Source: Roseomonas sp. (lineage in GTDB: Bacteria; Pseudomonadota; Alphaproteobacteria; Acetobacterales; Acetobacteraceae). From it: 64,000 bases of DNA. The notes under the pieces were generated by a model. That model was not told the origin of the DNA and searched no databases. It saw only the letters and a list, made by a program, of their open reading frames with translations. This document shows, piece by piece, positions 17,462 through 26,159 of the stretch (position 1 is its first letter; every line of letters begins with the position of its first letter). The stretch lies in NCBI GenBank assembly GCA_020249925.1, contig JADCER010000003.1:1-64000 (forward strand), read 5' to 3'. A program made the position numbers and the translations under genes.

Positions 17462-18382
17462 TCAGCGCCTTCTAAGTACCAACGTAGTCCAAGGACCCAC
17501 ATCTATTCTGCGTTCAAGCACCAGGCCCTGACGGCGATGCGCCGTCAGCACCATGCGCGCCTGCGTGCCGAGAAGCCCGGCCAAAATGGCCGTTCCCTGC
17601 GGTGCAAGATGCGCCGCCAATTCTCGCGCCATGGCGCAAAGCGGGCGCGCCAGGATATTCGCGAAAATCAGATCATAGCGCTTGCCCTGCAACCGCCGAT
17701 CACGCCAGCCATCCGCCAATAGCGCGCGCATCTGGGCAGACAATCCATTCAGTCGCGCATTCTCCGCACAAATGCGCACCGACCAGGGTTCGATATCGGT
17801 GGCGGTCACCGGCACGTGCAGCAGCTTCGCTGCCGCCATGGCGAGAATGCCCGAACCACTGCCCAGATCCATGACACGCCGCGGACGGCGATGCGCCATG
17901 GCTTCAAACGCCATCAGGCAGCCTTGCGTCGAGGCATGCTCCCCCGACCCAAACGCCAAACCGGCATCCAGCTTCAACACCAGCCGATCAAAACAGCGCC
18001 GATCCGCAACATGGGTCGGGCGGATCAGGAAGCGCTGGCCAATGCGCTGTTCCGGAAAAGCCTGCACCGTCCGCGCCAGCCAGCCATCCGCTTCCACCGG
18101 CGCGATCAGCACTGCGGGCGGCGCTATGCCGGCCACCAGCGCGGCCAAGGCCAAGGCGCTTTCCAGCGCATCCTGCCCCGCGCCTGCTTCGCGCACACCT
18201 TCCACGCGCCAGGTATCGCTCGGCTCATCGCGGAAATAGGCGACTGTGCCGCAGACTTGCTGAAGTGCTGCTTCAAAGAAGGGCAGCGCTTCCTCGCTCA
18301 GCCCATCAATGCTGAGCGCTTCCAGCGGCTCCGCGCGGCGGCGGGAAAGCGCACCGGCGCCATCAGGACCGGCAGGGCGCAT
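17462..18382 (-). CDS. prmA: Ribosomal protein L11 methyltransferase (PrmA-like)
   Basis: 306 aa. The C-terminal catalytic domain has FGSGEHASTQGCLMAFEAM, the SAM motif VMDLGSGSGILAMAAAKLL, VTATDIEPWSV and LIFANILARPL (motif IV position). The N-terminal half is a short L11-recognition domain, less conserved. It trimethylates L11 at lysines and the N-terminus. Its ATG overlaps the uvrD stop by one base (18382), so the order on the minus strand is pentapeptide protein, uvrD, prmA with tight coupling. Confidence 0.88.
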   Translation of the reverse strand: MRPAGPDGAGALSRRRAEPLEALSIDGLSEEALPFFEAALQQVCGTVAYFRDEPSDTWRVEGVREAGAGQDALESALALAALVAGIAPPAVLIAPVEADGWLARTVQAFPEQRIGQRFLIRPTHVADRRCFDRLVLKLDAGLAFGSGEHASTQGCLMAFEAMAHRRPRRVMDLGSGSGILAMAAAKLLHVPVTATDIEPWSVRICAENARLNGLSAQMRALLADGWRDRRLQGKRYDLIFANILARPLCAMARELAAHLAPQGTAILAGLLGTQARMVLTAHRRQGLVLERRIDVGPWTTLVLRRR

Positions 18383-20571
18383 CAGGCTTTCTCAACAAAA
18401 CGATCAATCAGGCGCTTGTCGCCGGCCTTGTCGAAGCGGATATCAAGCCGATCATCATCCACGCCCGTCACCTCGCCATAGCCGAATTTCTGGTGAAAGA
18501 CGCGATCACCCGGCGCATAACGCGTGGCACTCGCCGGGCGTTCCTTCACTTCCCAGGCGGCCGCTTCGATCACGCGCGGGCGCTGGCCATACAAGCCGCC
18601 CAAGGCTGGAAAAACGCTCGCGCTTCGCATCTCCCGCGCCGCATTGCCTTCCAGCTTGATCTCGGATGCCGGCAATTCATCCAAAAAGCGGGATGGGATG
18701 GAAGCCTGCCAATTGCCGTAAATGCGCCGATTGGCGGCATGGCTGATCACGGCAAAACGCCGCGCGCGCGTGATGCCAACATAAGCCAGGCGCCGTTCTT
18801 CTTCCAAGGCGCGTTCACCGCCTTCTTCCAGGCTGCGCTGCGATGGAAACACGCCTTCTTCCCAGCCGGGCAAGAACACGCGATCAAATTCCAAACCCTT
18901 CGCGCCATGCAAGGTCATGATCGAAACGCGCTGGCCTTCCGCCGCTTCGTCATTTTCCATCACCAGCGAGACATGTTCCAGAAACCCGGCCAGGGTTTCG
19001 TAATCCGCCAAGGCGCGCAGCAATTCCTTAAGGTTATCAAGCCGCCCGGGTGCTTCCGGGCTGCGATCCTGCTTCCACATATCGGTATAGCCGCTTTCTT
19101 CCAGCAGGGTCGCCGCCATCACCACATGGCCTTCATTGGGCAGCATGGCGCGCCAACGGGCGAAGGCTTCCAGCAATTCACCCAAAGCGGCACGCGCCTT
19201 GGCCTGCTTGATCACGCCCTTTTCCAAGGTAAGAGCAGCGGCAATCGCAAGCGGCACGGCTTCGGCGCGTGCCAGCGCATGCATCTCCCGCATCGCGGTA
19301 TCGCCAAGCCCGCGCTTGGGCAGATTCACAATCCGTTCAAACGCCAGATCATCCGCGGGCTGCGCCACCACGCGGAAATAGGCCATGGCATCACGGATTT
19401 CCTGACGCTCATAAAACCGCGCACCACCCACCACGCGATAGGGCAGGCCAAGCGTAATCAGGCGTTCTTCAAAAGCGCGCGTCTGAAAACCGGCGCGGAT
19501 CAGAATGGCAATCTCTCCAAGGCTCTCGCCCGAACGCCGCGCGGCTTCGATCCTATCCCCCACCATGCGCGCTTCTTCTTCGCTGTCCCAGACTGAGACG
19601 ACGCTGACCTTCTCCCCATCCGCATCATTGCGCCCGGGGCGCAGGGTTTTGCCGAGCCGCCCGGTGTTGTGTGCAATCAGTCCGGAAGCGGCGGCGAGAA
19701 TGGGCTTGGTTGAACGGTAATTCGATTCCAGCCGCACCACCTGCGCGCCGGGAAAATCCTTTTCAAACCGCAGGATGTTTTCAATTTCCGCCCCGCGCCA
19801 GGAATAGATGGATTGGTCATCATCACCGACACAGCAGATATTGCGATGCGCCTGCGCGAGCAGCCGCAGCCAGTAATACTGTACCAAATTGGTGTCCTGA
19901 TATTCATCCACCAGAATATAGCGAAAGCGTCGCTGATAATCGGCCAGCACTTCCGGGTGCCCGCGCAAAATCGTCACCACATGCAGCAGCAAATCACCGA
20001 AATCGGCGGCATTGAGTGCCTTCAGCCGCGCCTGATAGGCTTCATAAATGCTGCGCGCGCGCCCGGCGGCGTAATCCGTATCCTCCGCAGCCGTGACAGC
20101 ATCCGGCGTCAGCCCGCGATCCTTCCAGCGCTGAATGATCGCCATCAACCCATTCGCAGGCCAGCGCTTCAGGTCAATATGTTCTGCTTCCATCACCTGC
20201 TTCAGCAGGCGCAACTGATCATCCGTATCCAGGATGGTAAAGTTCGAATTCAGCCCGACAAGTTCCGCATTACGGCGCAGCATGCGCGCAGTGAGCGCAT
20301 GGAAGGTGCCAAGCCAAAGCCCCTCCACCGCCTCACCCATCATCGCGCCAACACGTTCGCGCATTTCGCGCGCGGCCTTATTGGTGAAGGTCACTGCCAG
20401 CACCTGGGAAGGGAAAGCCTTGCGGCTGCGCAGCAGATGCGCAAACCGCGTGGTCAACACGCGCGTCTTGCCGGTGCCGGCACCTGCCAGCACCAAAAGC
20501 GGCCCATCCAGCGCTTCCACCGCCGCGCGCTGTTCGGCATTGAGCCGCGCGAGGTAATCCGCGTCACTCAC
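18382..20571 (-). CDS. uvrD: UvrD/PcrA-type ATP-dependent DNA helicase
   Basis: 729 aa from GTG 20571. This start makes a GTGA overlap with the preceding stop, and VSDADYLARLNAEQRAAVEA is the usual first segment. SF1A motifs: LAGAGTGKTRVL (Walker A), VTFTNKAAREMRERV, LVDEYQDTN (II), GDDDQSIYSWRGA (III), ESNYRSTKPI (IV), TLHGAKGLEFD (V), LAYVGITRARR (VI). The C-terminal DRVFHQKFGYGEVTGVDDDR is the Tudor-like tail that contacts RNA polymerase in PcrA/UvrD. It acts in nucleotide excision and mismatch repair. Confidence 0.95.
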   Translation of the reverse strand: MSDADYLARLNAEQRAAVEALDGPLLVLAGAGTGKTRVLTTRFAHLLRSRKAFPSQVLAVTFTNKAAREMRERVGAMMGEAVEGLWLGTFHALTARMLRRNAELVGLNSNFTILDTDDQLRLLKQVMEAEHIDLKRWPANGLMAIIQRWKDRGLTPDAVTAAEDTDYAAGRARSIYEAYQARLKALNAADFGDLLLHVVTILRGHPEVLADYQRRFRYILVDEYQDTNLVQYYWLRLLAQAHRNICCVGDDDQSIYSWRGAEIENILRFEKDFPGAQVVRLESNYRSTKPILAAASGLIAHNTGRLGKTLRPGRNDADGEKVSVVSVWDSEEEARMVGDRIEAARRSGESLGEIAILIRAGFQTRAFEERLITLGLPYRVVGGARFYERQEIRDAMAYFRVVAQPADDLAFERIVNLPKRGLGDTAMREMHALARAEAVPLAIAAALTLEKGVIKQAKARAALGELLEAFARWRAMLPNEGHVVMAATLLEESGYTDMWKQDRSPEAPGRLDNLKELLRALADYETLAGFLEHVSLVMENDEAAEGQRVSIMTLHGAKGLEFDRVFLPGWEEGVFPSQRSLEEGGERALEEERRLAYVGITRARRFAVISHAANRRIYGNWQASIPSRFLDELPASEIKLEGNAAREMRSASVFPALGGLYGQRPRVIEAAAWEVKERPASATRYAPGDRVFHQKFGYGEVTGVDDDRLDIRFDKAGDKRLIDRFVEKA

Positions 20572-21065
20572 TGGCAGGACCCGATGGACCCGGCGCCGCA
20601 AATCTTCTCGCCATCCAGCCAGCGCGCGCCGCTGAAATCAGCGCCGGAAAGATTGGCGCCGGTGAGCTCCGCGCCGGTGAGGTCCGAACCGCGAAAATCG
20701 GCGCGGAACAGCGTGGCGCGGCGCAAATCCGCACCCTTCAACGTGGCGCCAGCCAGCACAGCGCGCGTCAGATCGGTGCTGCGGAGCGTCGCTCCGGTCA
20801 GATCGGCGCGCGACATATCCGCAAAGCTGAACCGCGCATCTGACCCATCAATGCCATTGAGTTTCGCCTCGACAAAGCGCGCCCGCGCGAAGGAGGAATC
20901 GCGAAGTGTGGCCCCCGCCAGGTCTCGGCCCGAGAAATCCGCGTTATCCAGCAGGCAGCGTCGCCAGACTACGCCAGGGGCGGGGGAATCGGCGCAGGCG
21001 CCAAAGGCAGGGCCGGCCAGCAGCAGCAGGCCAAGCAGGAGGGGAATCTGTCGGGATGTGATCAC
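20568..21065 (-). CDS. Secreted pentapeptide-repeat protein
   Basis: 165 aa from GTG 21065. VITSRQIPLLLGLLLLAGPA then FGA is a Sec signal peptide. It is followed by about twenty A(D/N)LxX pentads such as ADFSG, RDLAG, ATLRD, ADLTG, AVLAG, which build a right-handed quadrilateral beta-helix. The stop TGA overlaps the helicase start as GTGA. Known pentapeptide proteins include gyrase-protecting DNA mimics, but this one appears exported, so that role is unlikely. The function may be structural in the envelope. An upstream in-frame stretch to 21425 is not protein-like. Confidence 0.82.
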   Translation of the reverse strand: MITSRQIPLLLGLLLLAGPAFGACADSPAPGVVWRRCLLDNADFSGRDLAGATLRDSSFARARFVEAKLNGIDGSDARFSFADMSRADLTGATLRSTDLTRAVLAGATLKGADLRRATLFRADFRGSDLTGAELTGANLSGADFSGARWLDGEKICGAGSIGSCQ

Positions 21066-21167
21066 GGAGTGGATATAGAGGGTCCAACCCGCCGGTCCAA
21101 CCGCGCGCCGCTTGCATCCCGGCCCCGAAGCGGCAAGCATGAAGGGGGAAAGTTTCAGGAGAACAGA

Positions 21168-21773
21168 ATGCGCCGCCAGTTTTTCGCCCTGAGCCTGATG
21201 GCCCTGCTGCCTTTGCCCGCGGCCGCGCATCACCCGATGGACGGCGCCATGCCGCAAACACTTTGGCAGGGTTTTGCTTCCGGCATCGGCCATCCGGTGA
21301 TTGGGCTGGATCATTTGGCCTTTTTGCTGGCGGCCGGTGTGCTGGCCGCAGCCCTGCCACGTAATCAGGCCTTCCGCGCGATGGCGGGCTTCCTGGCAGC
21401 CGGCATCGCGGGCCTCACGCTGCATATGGCCGGCATTGGCCTTGGCATGACCGAGGCTTTGGTTTCGGCCTCAGTGCTGCTGGCGGGGCTGGCGCTGTTG
21501 ATCACGAAGCGCGTGCCCGCCCCGGCGCTGCTGCTGGGCTTTGCCCTGGCCGGGCTGTTCCACGGCCACGCCTTTGCGGAAGCCGTGATCGGCGCCGAGG
21601 CCACGCCGATCATCGCCTATCTGGCCGGGCTTGCGGTGATCCAGGGCGGCTTGATGCTGGGCGCCATGGCGCTGGCGCGGGAAACGTCGCGCGCGCGCTG
21701 GCTACGCCCGGCTATGGGTGCGGCGGCGAGTTTTGCCGGGCTTGGGTTTTTGGTCGTGGCTTTGGTGGGGTAG
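21168..21773 (+). CDS. hupE: HupE/UreJ-family membrane protein
   Basis: 201 aa from ATG 21168 with AGGAG-like sequence just upstream. Signal-like N-terminus MRRQFFALSLMALLPLPAAA is followed by HHPMDG and IGHPVIGLDHLAFLLAAGVL, the His/Asp signature of HupE/UreJ. About six transmembrane helices follow. The family is associated with nickel or cobalt uptake for hydrogenase, urease or B12. No hydrogenase or urease gene is in the window, so a stand-alone metal permease is inferred. It diverges from the pentapeptide gene across 102 bases. Confidence 0.82.
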   Translation: MRRQFFALSLMALLPLPAAAHHPMDGAMPQTLWQGFASGIGHPVIGLDHLAFLLAAGVLAAALPRNQAFRAMAGFLAAGIAGLTLHMAGIGLGMTEALVSASVLLAGLALLITKRVPAPALLLGFALAGLFHGHAFAEAVIGAEATPIIAYLAGLAVIQGGLMLGAMALARETSRARWLRPAMGAAASFAGLGFLVVALVG

Positions 21774-21871
21774 CTCATGTCCGGTTCACATGCGTTCACC
21801 GGACACGCGCGAAATATTTGCTTGAGTCGCATTTTCCGCGTCGCCGATTTACACTACTTGGATTGAAAGTC

Positions 21872-21982
21872 CTAAGCCATTCGCCAAACCACCGGAAACA
21901 CCTCACATTCCATCGGCGCGCCACACCGTTCATAATCAGCCATGAACTCGGGATGGAGGGGCTGGGGCATCGCGTCACTCAT
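21872..21982 (-). pseudogene. Relic of a phyH paralogue with in-frame internal deletion
   Basis: A 36-codon frame reads MSDAMPQPLHPEFMADYERC then GAPMECEVFPVVWRMA. The first part matches the start of the intact dioxygenase at 24098 (MPQILDPQIIADYDRDGA) and the second matches its end (HGAAMDSEVFPVVWRAA). All of the catalytic middle, some 230 codons, is missing, but the frame is kept. Both stop codons are followed on the minus strand by related hairpin-repeat sequence. It is most simply a decayed second copy. Expression as a micropeptide cannot be excluded. Confidence 0.72.
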
Positions 21983-22028
21983 GACGTTCACCTCTGGCGC
22001 TGGCCTTGCCAAAGTCACCGAGACAGCT

Positions 22029-22853
22029 TCAGAACCTGTAACTCAGCCCAAGCCCGAAGGTTATTTGGTTTTCATCGCCTTCGCGGGTGACAATAGGGCT
22101 GTCGGCGGCATCGCCCATCAAGCGCTTAAAGCTGACAACGCCGTTGATGCCCCAGCCACCCGTAATCACATAATTCGCCGTGAGCGATAGGCTCACATCG
22201 CGGATACCACTGCTCGCCTTGTATTCAGGCAAGCCGCTTGCGGCGGCGCCAGCCTGCGTCACGCCAAAAAAGGTCTGATTGTAACGATCAGAGCCATAGC
22301 CCGCGAGCGCGATGGCCCGGAGCCGCAGCCGATTGATCGGATCAAAGCGATAGCTGCCGCCGAAAAACAGCAGGCCGCCGGATGCAGTGGAAGAAACATC
22401 ATGGACGTAATGCACCTCAATCGCGGCTTCGTCGCGACTGGTGAGCACGTCGCGGAAGGGCACCCGCATGAAGGCGCCAGCTTCGGTCGAATCGTCAATA
22501 TCGCCAAGCAGTTTCACGCGCTTGTTTTCGACATCAGAACGGCCAAACCGCTGACCCAAAACGGGGCCAAATTCGATGCCAGACCAGGGCGAGACATTGG
22601 CACGCAAGGCAATGCTGGCGCTCAATGTGGCGGTTTCGATGTAGTAATTATCATAGGCGAGGCGACCGGCAATGAGCGGACCAATACTCTGATCTCTCGA
22701 GCCTTGGTATTCCGGCTTGGAAAGCACGCCGAGTGCGAAGAAGCCTGATATCCGCGGGTCGGACTGCGCCATGGCCGGGGCGGCCAGACCTGTCAACAGA
22801 AACGGCGCTGCGAGAGCGACCAATGTCGAGAGGCTATTTCGAGTGATGGACAT
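22029..22853 (-). CDS. MipA/OmpV-family outer-membrane protein, copy 1
   Basis: 274 aa from ATG 22853, with GGAAGGT upstream. A cleavable signal peptide ends at AMAQ. The mature part alternates beta-strand sequences and finishes GLGLSYRF, with the terminal Phe required for outer-membrane insertion. Segments such as ATLSASIALRANVSPWSGIE and VENKRVKLLGDIDDSTEAGA are typical of MipA/OmpV. It is about 80 percent identical by eye to the gene at 31847, which lies in inverted orientation. The leader carries inverted-repeat sites shared with that copy. The role is probably porin-like or scaffolding of peptidoglycan enzymes. Confidence 0.86.
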   Translation of the reverse strand: MSITRNSLSTLVALAAPFLLTGLAAPAMAQSDPRISGFFALGVLSKPEYQGSRDQSIGPLIAGRLAYDNYYIETATLSASIALRANVSPWSGIEFGPVLGQRFGRSDVENKRVKLLGDIDDSTEAGAFMRVPFRDVLTSRDEAAIEVHYVHDVSSTASGGLLFFGGSYRFDPINRLRLRAIALAGYGSDRYNQTFFGVTQAGAAASGLPEYKASSGIRDVSLSLTANYVITGGWGINGVVSFKRLMGDAADSPIVTREGDENQITFGLGLSYRF

Positions 22854-23153
22854 GGGACCTTCCGGTTGCAGCGGTAATGCCAGTGATACGGAAACGAAAT
22901 GCTTTGATAGCTTCATTTTAACGTGAAGCTGACTAATGTCGAGGTAAGAAAATGATCTGTAACACATTGTGGCGGATGCGCTGTCGCAGTGGGGGCGACT
23001 GCACCGCGGGTTTTGGGGGGCGCTCGGGCGCATCACCTGGCGGCCCGAAAAATGTCGCGTAACGACGGATGGAAGCATATCGGCCAGGCGGATGGGTGGC
23101 AGACATGCCCTGGAAGGACGAGGACGAAGGCGCATTGGCCGCTTAGAGCAAAT
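22854..23153 (-). promoter_or_regulatory. Leader of MipA copy 1 with sites shared with copy 2
   Basis: On the minus strand this region reads CCACAATGTGTTAC (near 22960-22975), CGACATTAGTCAGCTTCACG then TTAAAATGAAGC (near 22916-22943) before the gene. The same blocks appear upstream of the copy at 31847 as GTAACAATATGTTAC and GACATTGGTCAGTTTAACGT. Conservation in two copies otherwise diverged between genes suggests promoter and operator function. The remainder, 22980-23153, holds nothing I recognise. Confidence 0.5.
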
Positions 23154-23247
23154 CGCGTTCAGATGGAAAATCTGAACGCGTGAAGATGCTCGCAAAACAA
23201 CGAGGTAGAGCGGGTTGCGTGAACCCATGTGAACGCAACACGCTCTA
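23154..23247. repeat. Two adjacent long intergenic hairpins
   Basis: The first hairpin has arms CGCGTTCAGAT (23154-23164) and ATCTGAACGCG (23170-23180) around GGAAA. The second has arms TAGAGCGGGTTGCGT (23206-23220) and ACGCAACACGCTCTA (23233-23247), 15 bases with one mismatch, around a 12-base loop. Neither has a strong T-run, so they look more like palindromic intergenic repeats than classical terminators. They sit between the PhyH stop and the MipA leader. Confidence 0.7.
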
Positions 23248-23285
23248 TGGGCTTATTCGGTGGATGAGTGCTTGGCTTGAAAATG

Positions 23286-24098
23286 CTAAGCCGCCCGCCA
23301 AACCACCGGAAACACCTCACTATCCATCGCCGCACCATGCGCTGGCGCATTCGCCGGCGCGGGCGGGCTTTCTATCCCCTTCCGGCGCGTGAACACCGCA
23401 TCATCGCCTGTCCAGCGCGCTGAAACCGCGCGGCGGCGCAGCTTCCCGCTGCGATTGCCCGGCGCGCCATGCAACGTCAGCCCATGGAAGGCCACGCAAT
23501 CGCCAGGCTGCAAATCCCAGCCCAGCAAGGTGTAATCGCCACGGTTCCCCTCAACATCGGGCACCGGCAGAAAGCGCGGATCATCGGAAGGATGGTCAGC
23601 GCTATCGGCAAAGCGCTTCGGCTTGAACCATTCGCCCCGGCGATGCGACCCCGCGACATATTCAACGCCATTCTCCCGCGCCACAGGATCAAGCGGAATC
23701 CAGAGCGAACACACCTGCCAGCCCTCCACCGTCCAATAGGGCTGGTCATTATGCCAAGGTGTCGGTTCTTCCGTGCCTGGTTCCTTCACCAGCACATGTT
23801 CATGAAACAGATTGACCTTGCCGCTTTGCATCAGCGCACCGGCAATGGCGGCGGCGGGGGAATGGCGCAAAAACGCCTCATATTCCGCAATGCGCTGCCA
23901 GGAACAGTAATCGCCGAAGAACATGCCGGGCTTGCCTTCCGGCGTATAGCGTTTGCCGAAGGGGCCGGGCTCTCGCAGATTGCGCTCCACCCCGGCGGCG
24001 AGCAGCTCAACCCAATGCGGCGCGAATGCGCCACGGATCACCACCGCGCCATCCCGGTCATAATCAGCAATGATCTGGGGATCGAGGATTTGGGGCAT
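23286..24098 (-). CDS. Phytanoyl-CoA dioxygenase (PhyH) family protein
   Basis: 270 aa. The Fe(II)/2-oxoglutarate facial triad is visible as WHNDQPYW (H-x-D) and FHGLTLHGAPGNRS (distal His, then Arg for 2-oxoglutarate). GDYCSWQRIAEYEAFLRHSP and LWIPLDPVARENGVEYVAGS are typical of the bacterial branch. It would hydroxylate a small acid or lipid-like substrate. The start overlaps the phosphatase gene by 35 bases, making it the fourth gene of the psd-pssA-phosphatase run. A truncated paralogue lies at 21872. A half copy of the hairpin repeat abuts the stop. Confidence 0.87.
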   Translation of the reverse strand: MPQILDPQIIADYDRDGAVVIRGAFAPHWVELLAAGVERNLREPGPFGKRYTPEGKPGMFFGDYCSWQRIAEYEAFLRHSPAAAIAGALMQSGKVNLFHEHVLVKEPGTEEPTPWHNDQPYWTVEGWQVCSLWIPLDPVARENGVEYVAGSHRRGEWFKPKRFADSADHPSDDPRFLPVPDVEGNRGDYTLLGWDLQPGDCVAFHGLTLHGAPGNRSGKLRRRAVSARWTGDDAVFTRRKGIESPPAPANAPAHGAAMDSEVFPVVWRAA

Positions 24099-24552
24099 CG
24101 CGTTTCTCCTGGTCTTGAAACGACCTTAACGGGCCAAACCCGCGCGCGCAAAAGCGGCGGACGAAATCTTCCTGCGCCGGGGTTTCAATCGCCTCAGCAT
24201 TGTAGGCTGCGCGCAGCCAGGCCACCGGGTCGCCCTCCACCGCACCGGCCATGATGGCAAGGCAGGCCATGGCCGTGCCGGTGCGCCCAAGCCCGGCCTT
24301 GCAGCCGATGTGATAGGCGCCATCAGGCGCGGCGCGCATCGCTTCCAACATATCCGCCAGCACCGCGCGCAAACCGGCTTCGTCGGGCAGGCCGAAATCC
24401 GGCACATCAAGCTGCCATTCCGCTTCGCCAATACGCGCGGCGCGCGCTTCCAGGCAAAGCCCGCGTGCACCTGCCGGCATGGCATCAAAGGGCCCGCCCG
24501 AGATGCTGATGCGCTGCCCCCCCAGGGGCAATTCAAGCCGCCCGCGCAGCAT
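24064..24552 (-). CDS. Dual-specificity/tyrosine phosphatase-like protein
   Basis: 162 aa. The CX5R phosphatase loop is GCKAGLGRTGTAMACLA, with catalytic Cys and Arg, preceded by DFGLPDEAGL, where the general-acid Asp would lie. The fold is a cytoplasmic PTP/DSP with no membrane helix. ATG overlaps the pssA stop as TAATG and its own stop lies inside phyH. Membership in a phospholipid operon makes a lipid phosphate or inositide substrate possible, but sequence alone does not show PTPMT1-type specificity. It could equally be a protein phosphatase. Confidence 0.8.
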   Translation of the reverse strand: MLRGRLELPLGGQRISISGGPFDAMPAGARGLCLEARAARIGEAEWQLDVPDFGLPDEAGLRAVLADMLEAMRAAPDGAYHIGCKAGLGRTGTAMACLAIMAGAVEGDPVAWLRAAYNAEAIETPAQEDFVRRFCARGFGPLRSFQDQEKRDAPNPRSPDHC

Positions 24553-25445
24553 TAGGGCGCGGCATTTCCCTTGCCATTATCGGCAACCAGCACGGGTTCC
24601 AGCAGGCTTTCCGCTTCCTGCTTCAACCGCAGATAGGACCGCACCGAAAAGGGCAACATGCCAAGATAGATCATGCCGGCCATGGCAAGCGCACCCCAAG
24701 GCTCAGCGAACAACAAAGCCATATAAAGCCCGATGCCCAGCAGCAGCGGCAGCACCGCTGCGCGCGGCACCTTGAAGTTCTTGAAGGACCAGGTGGGCAG
24801 CGTGCTCACCATCAACCCGCCTACCAGGATCAGAATGCCAGCCACCAGCACGGGATTGCGCATGATATTGGCCAGCAGTGGCATTTCCACCTGCGTAAAA
24901 AACAGCCCAGCGAAAAGCGGAAACAGCGCGCAGCCCGCCCCGGCTGGCGCCGGCACGCCGGTGAAGAAATTATAGGTATAGGCAGGCTTCGGCGCCGGCC
25001 CGACATCAAGCGCCGCATTGAAGCGCGCAAGCCTGAGCGCGGAACACACCGCAAACAGCAAGGCGGGTGCGAAGGCAATGCCGCGATAATCCTGCAAGGC
25101 CCATAGATACAGCACCAGCGCGGGCGCGACGCCGAAGGACAGAAAATCCGCCAGACTATCGAATTCTGCCCCGAAACGAGATGTCGCCTTCAACAGGCGC
25201 GCAAGCCGCCCATCCAGCCCATCAATCACGCCCGCCACCACAATCAAGACGGCCGCTTCGGCAAAGCGCTGCTCAAAGGCCGCACGGATCGCAACCAAGC
25301 CGCAGCACAGCCCCAGCATGGTCAAAATATTCGGGATCAGGCGATTGAAGGATTGCCCTTCAAAACGCGGGCGCGTGCGCGGGCGAAAGCGCCGCCTCAG
25401 TCGCCGCATGCGTCCTGCCCCACCCATATCGCGCTCAGTATTCAT
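24552..25445 (-). CDS. pssA: CDP-diacylglycerol-serine O-phosphatidyltransferase
   Basis: 297 aa. A basic N-terminus ([15 protein letters not shown]) leads to [19 protein letters not shown]. The CDP-alcohol phosphatidyltransferase signature is [20 protein letters not shown] then FDSLAD, with its four Asp residues. Six to eight helices follow. It transfers phosphatidyl from CDP-diacylglycerol to serine. It overlaps psd upstream by four bases (ATGA at 25442-25445), the usual pairing for phosphatidylethanolamine synthesis, and the phosphatase downstream by one base. Confidence 0.95.
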   Translation of the reverse strand: MNTERDMGGAGRMRRLRRRFRPRTRPRFEGQSFNRLIPNILTMLGLCCGLVAIRAAFEQRFAEAAVLIVVAGVIDGLDGRLARLLKATSRFGAEFDSLADFLSFGVAPALVLYLWALQDYRGIAFAPALLFAVCSALRLARFNAALDVGPAPKPAYTYNFFTGVPAPAGAGCALFPLFAGLFFTQVEMPLLANIMRNPVLVAGILILVGGLMVSTLPTWSFKNFKVPRAAVLPLLLGIGLYMALLFAEPWGALAMAGMIYLGMLPFSVRSYLRLKQEAESLLEPVLVADNGKGNAAP

Positions 25446-26119
25446 CGCGCCTGCAACTCCGCCAAAACCGTCTCGCCACCGATCATGGTCTGGCCCACCG
25501 CCACCATGGGCTCAACACCCGGCGGCAGATAGATATCCGTGCGGCTACCGAAACGAATAATGCCAAAGCGATCGCCCGCCTGCACCGCATCACCCACCTT
25601 AGCATCGCACAGAATGCGCCGCGCGATCAGCCCGGCAATCTGCACCACCGCAATGTCGCGCCCATCGGGCAGCCGCAACGCAAGCGCATTGCGTTCATTC
25701 TCATCACTCGCCTTATCCAGATTGGCGCTGAGGAATTTGCCATGGTGATAGGCGATGCGTGTGACCGTGCCATCGCAGGGCATGCGGTTCACATGCACAT
25801 CAAGGACCGAAAGGAAAATCGCGATGCGCCAGCGGGTTTCCTCACCCATCCCAAGCTCGACCGGCGGCTTGGCCGGCATGACCGACACCACATGCCCATC
25901 GGCCGGCGCCAGCACCAGGCCAGGGCGCGCGGGGGGGATGCGTTCAGGGTCGCGGAAGAAATAGAGGCAGAACAGCGTGAACGCCACGCCAAGCCAAAAC
26001 AGGAAAGCGCCAAGAAAGGCGCCGCCCAGCAGCGCCACCGCCGCGCCGCCGATGAGGAAGGGTTTCGCGGCCGGATGCGGCCGGGCGAGAACCATGCGAA
26101 GACTTTGTCCGAGTGCCAT
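25442..26119 (-). CDS. psd: Phosphatidylserine decarboxylase proenzyme (short type)
   Basis: 225 aa, the short class II form. Two N-terminal hydrophobic segments ([20 protein letters not shown]) anchor it. LAPADGHVV and [11 protein letters not shown] carry conserved residues. The self-cleavage site is [13 protein letters not shown], where Gly-Ser is cut to give the pyruvoyl cofactor. It decarboxylates phosphatidylserine to phosphatidylethanolamine. It is the first gene of the overlapping operon and diverges from the small gene at 26160. Confidence 0.94.
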   Translation of the reverse strand: MALGQSLRMVLARPHPAAKPFLIGGAAVALLGGAFLGAFLFWLGVAFTLFCLYFFRDPERIPPARPGLVLAPADGHVVSVMPAKPPVELGMGEETRWRIAIFLSVLDVHVNRMPCDGTVTRIAYHHGKFLSANLDKASDENERNALALRLPDGRDIAVVQIAGLIARRILCDAKVGDAVQAGDRFGIIRFGSRTDIYLPPGVEPMVAVGQTMIGGETVLAELQAR

Positions 26120-26159
26120 GCGCCCCCGCTTACAGTGTTTTTACCAAAATTGCACAAAA

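Noticed and set aside
22969..23175. Small plus-strand frames upstream of mipA copy 1
   Set aside because: They cross palindromic repeat DNA, have no ribosome-binding site and look like nothing known.
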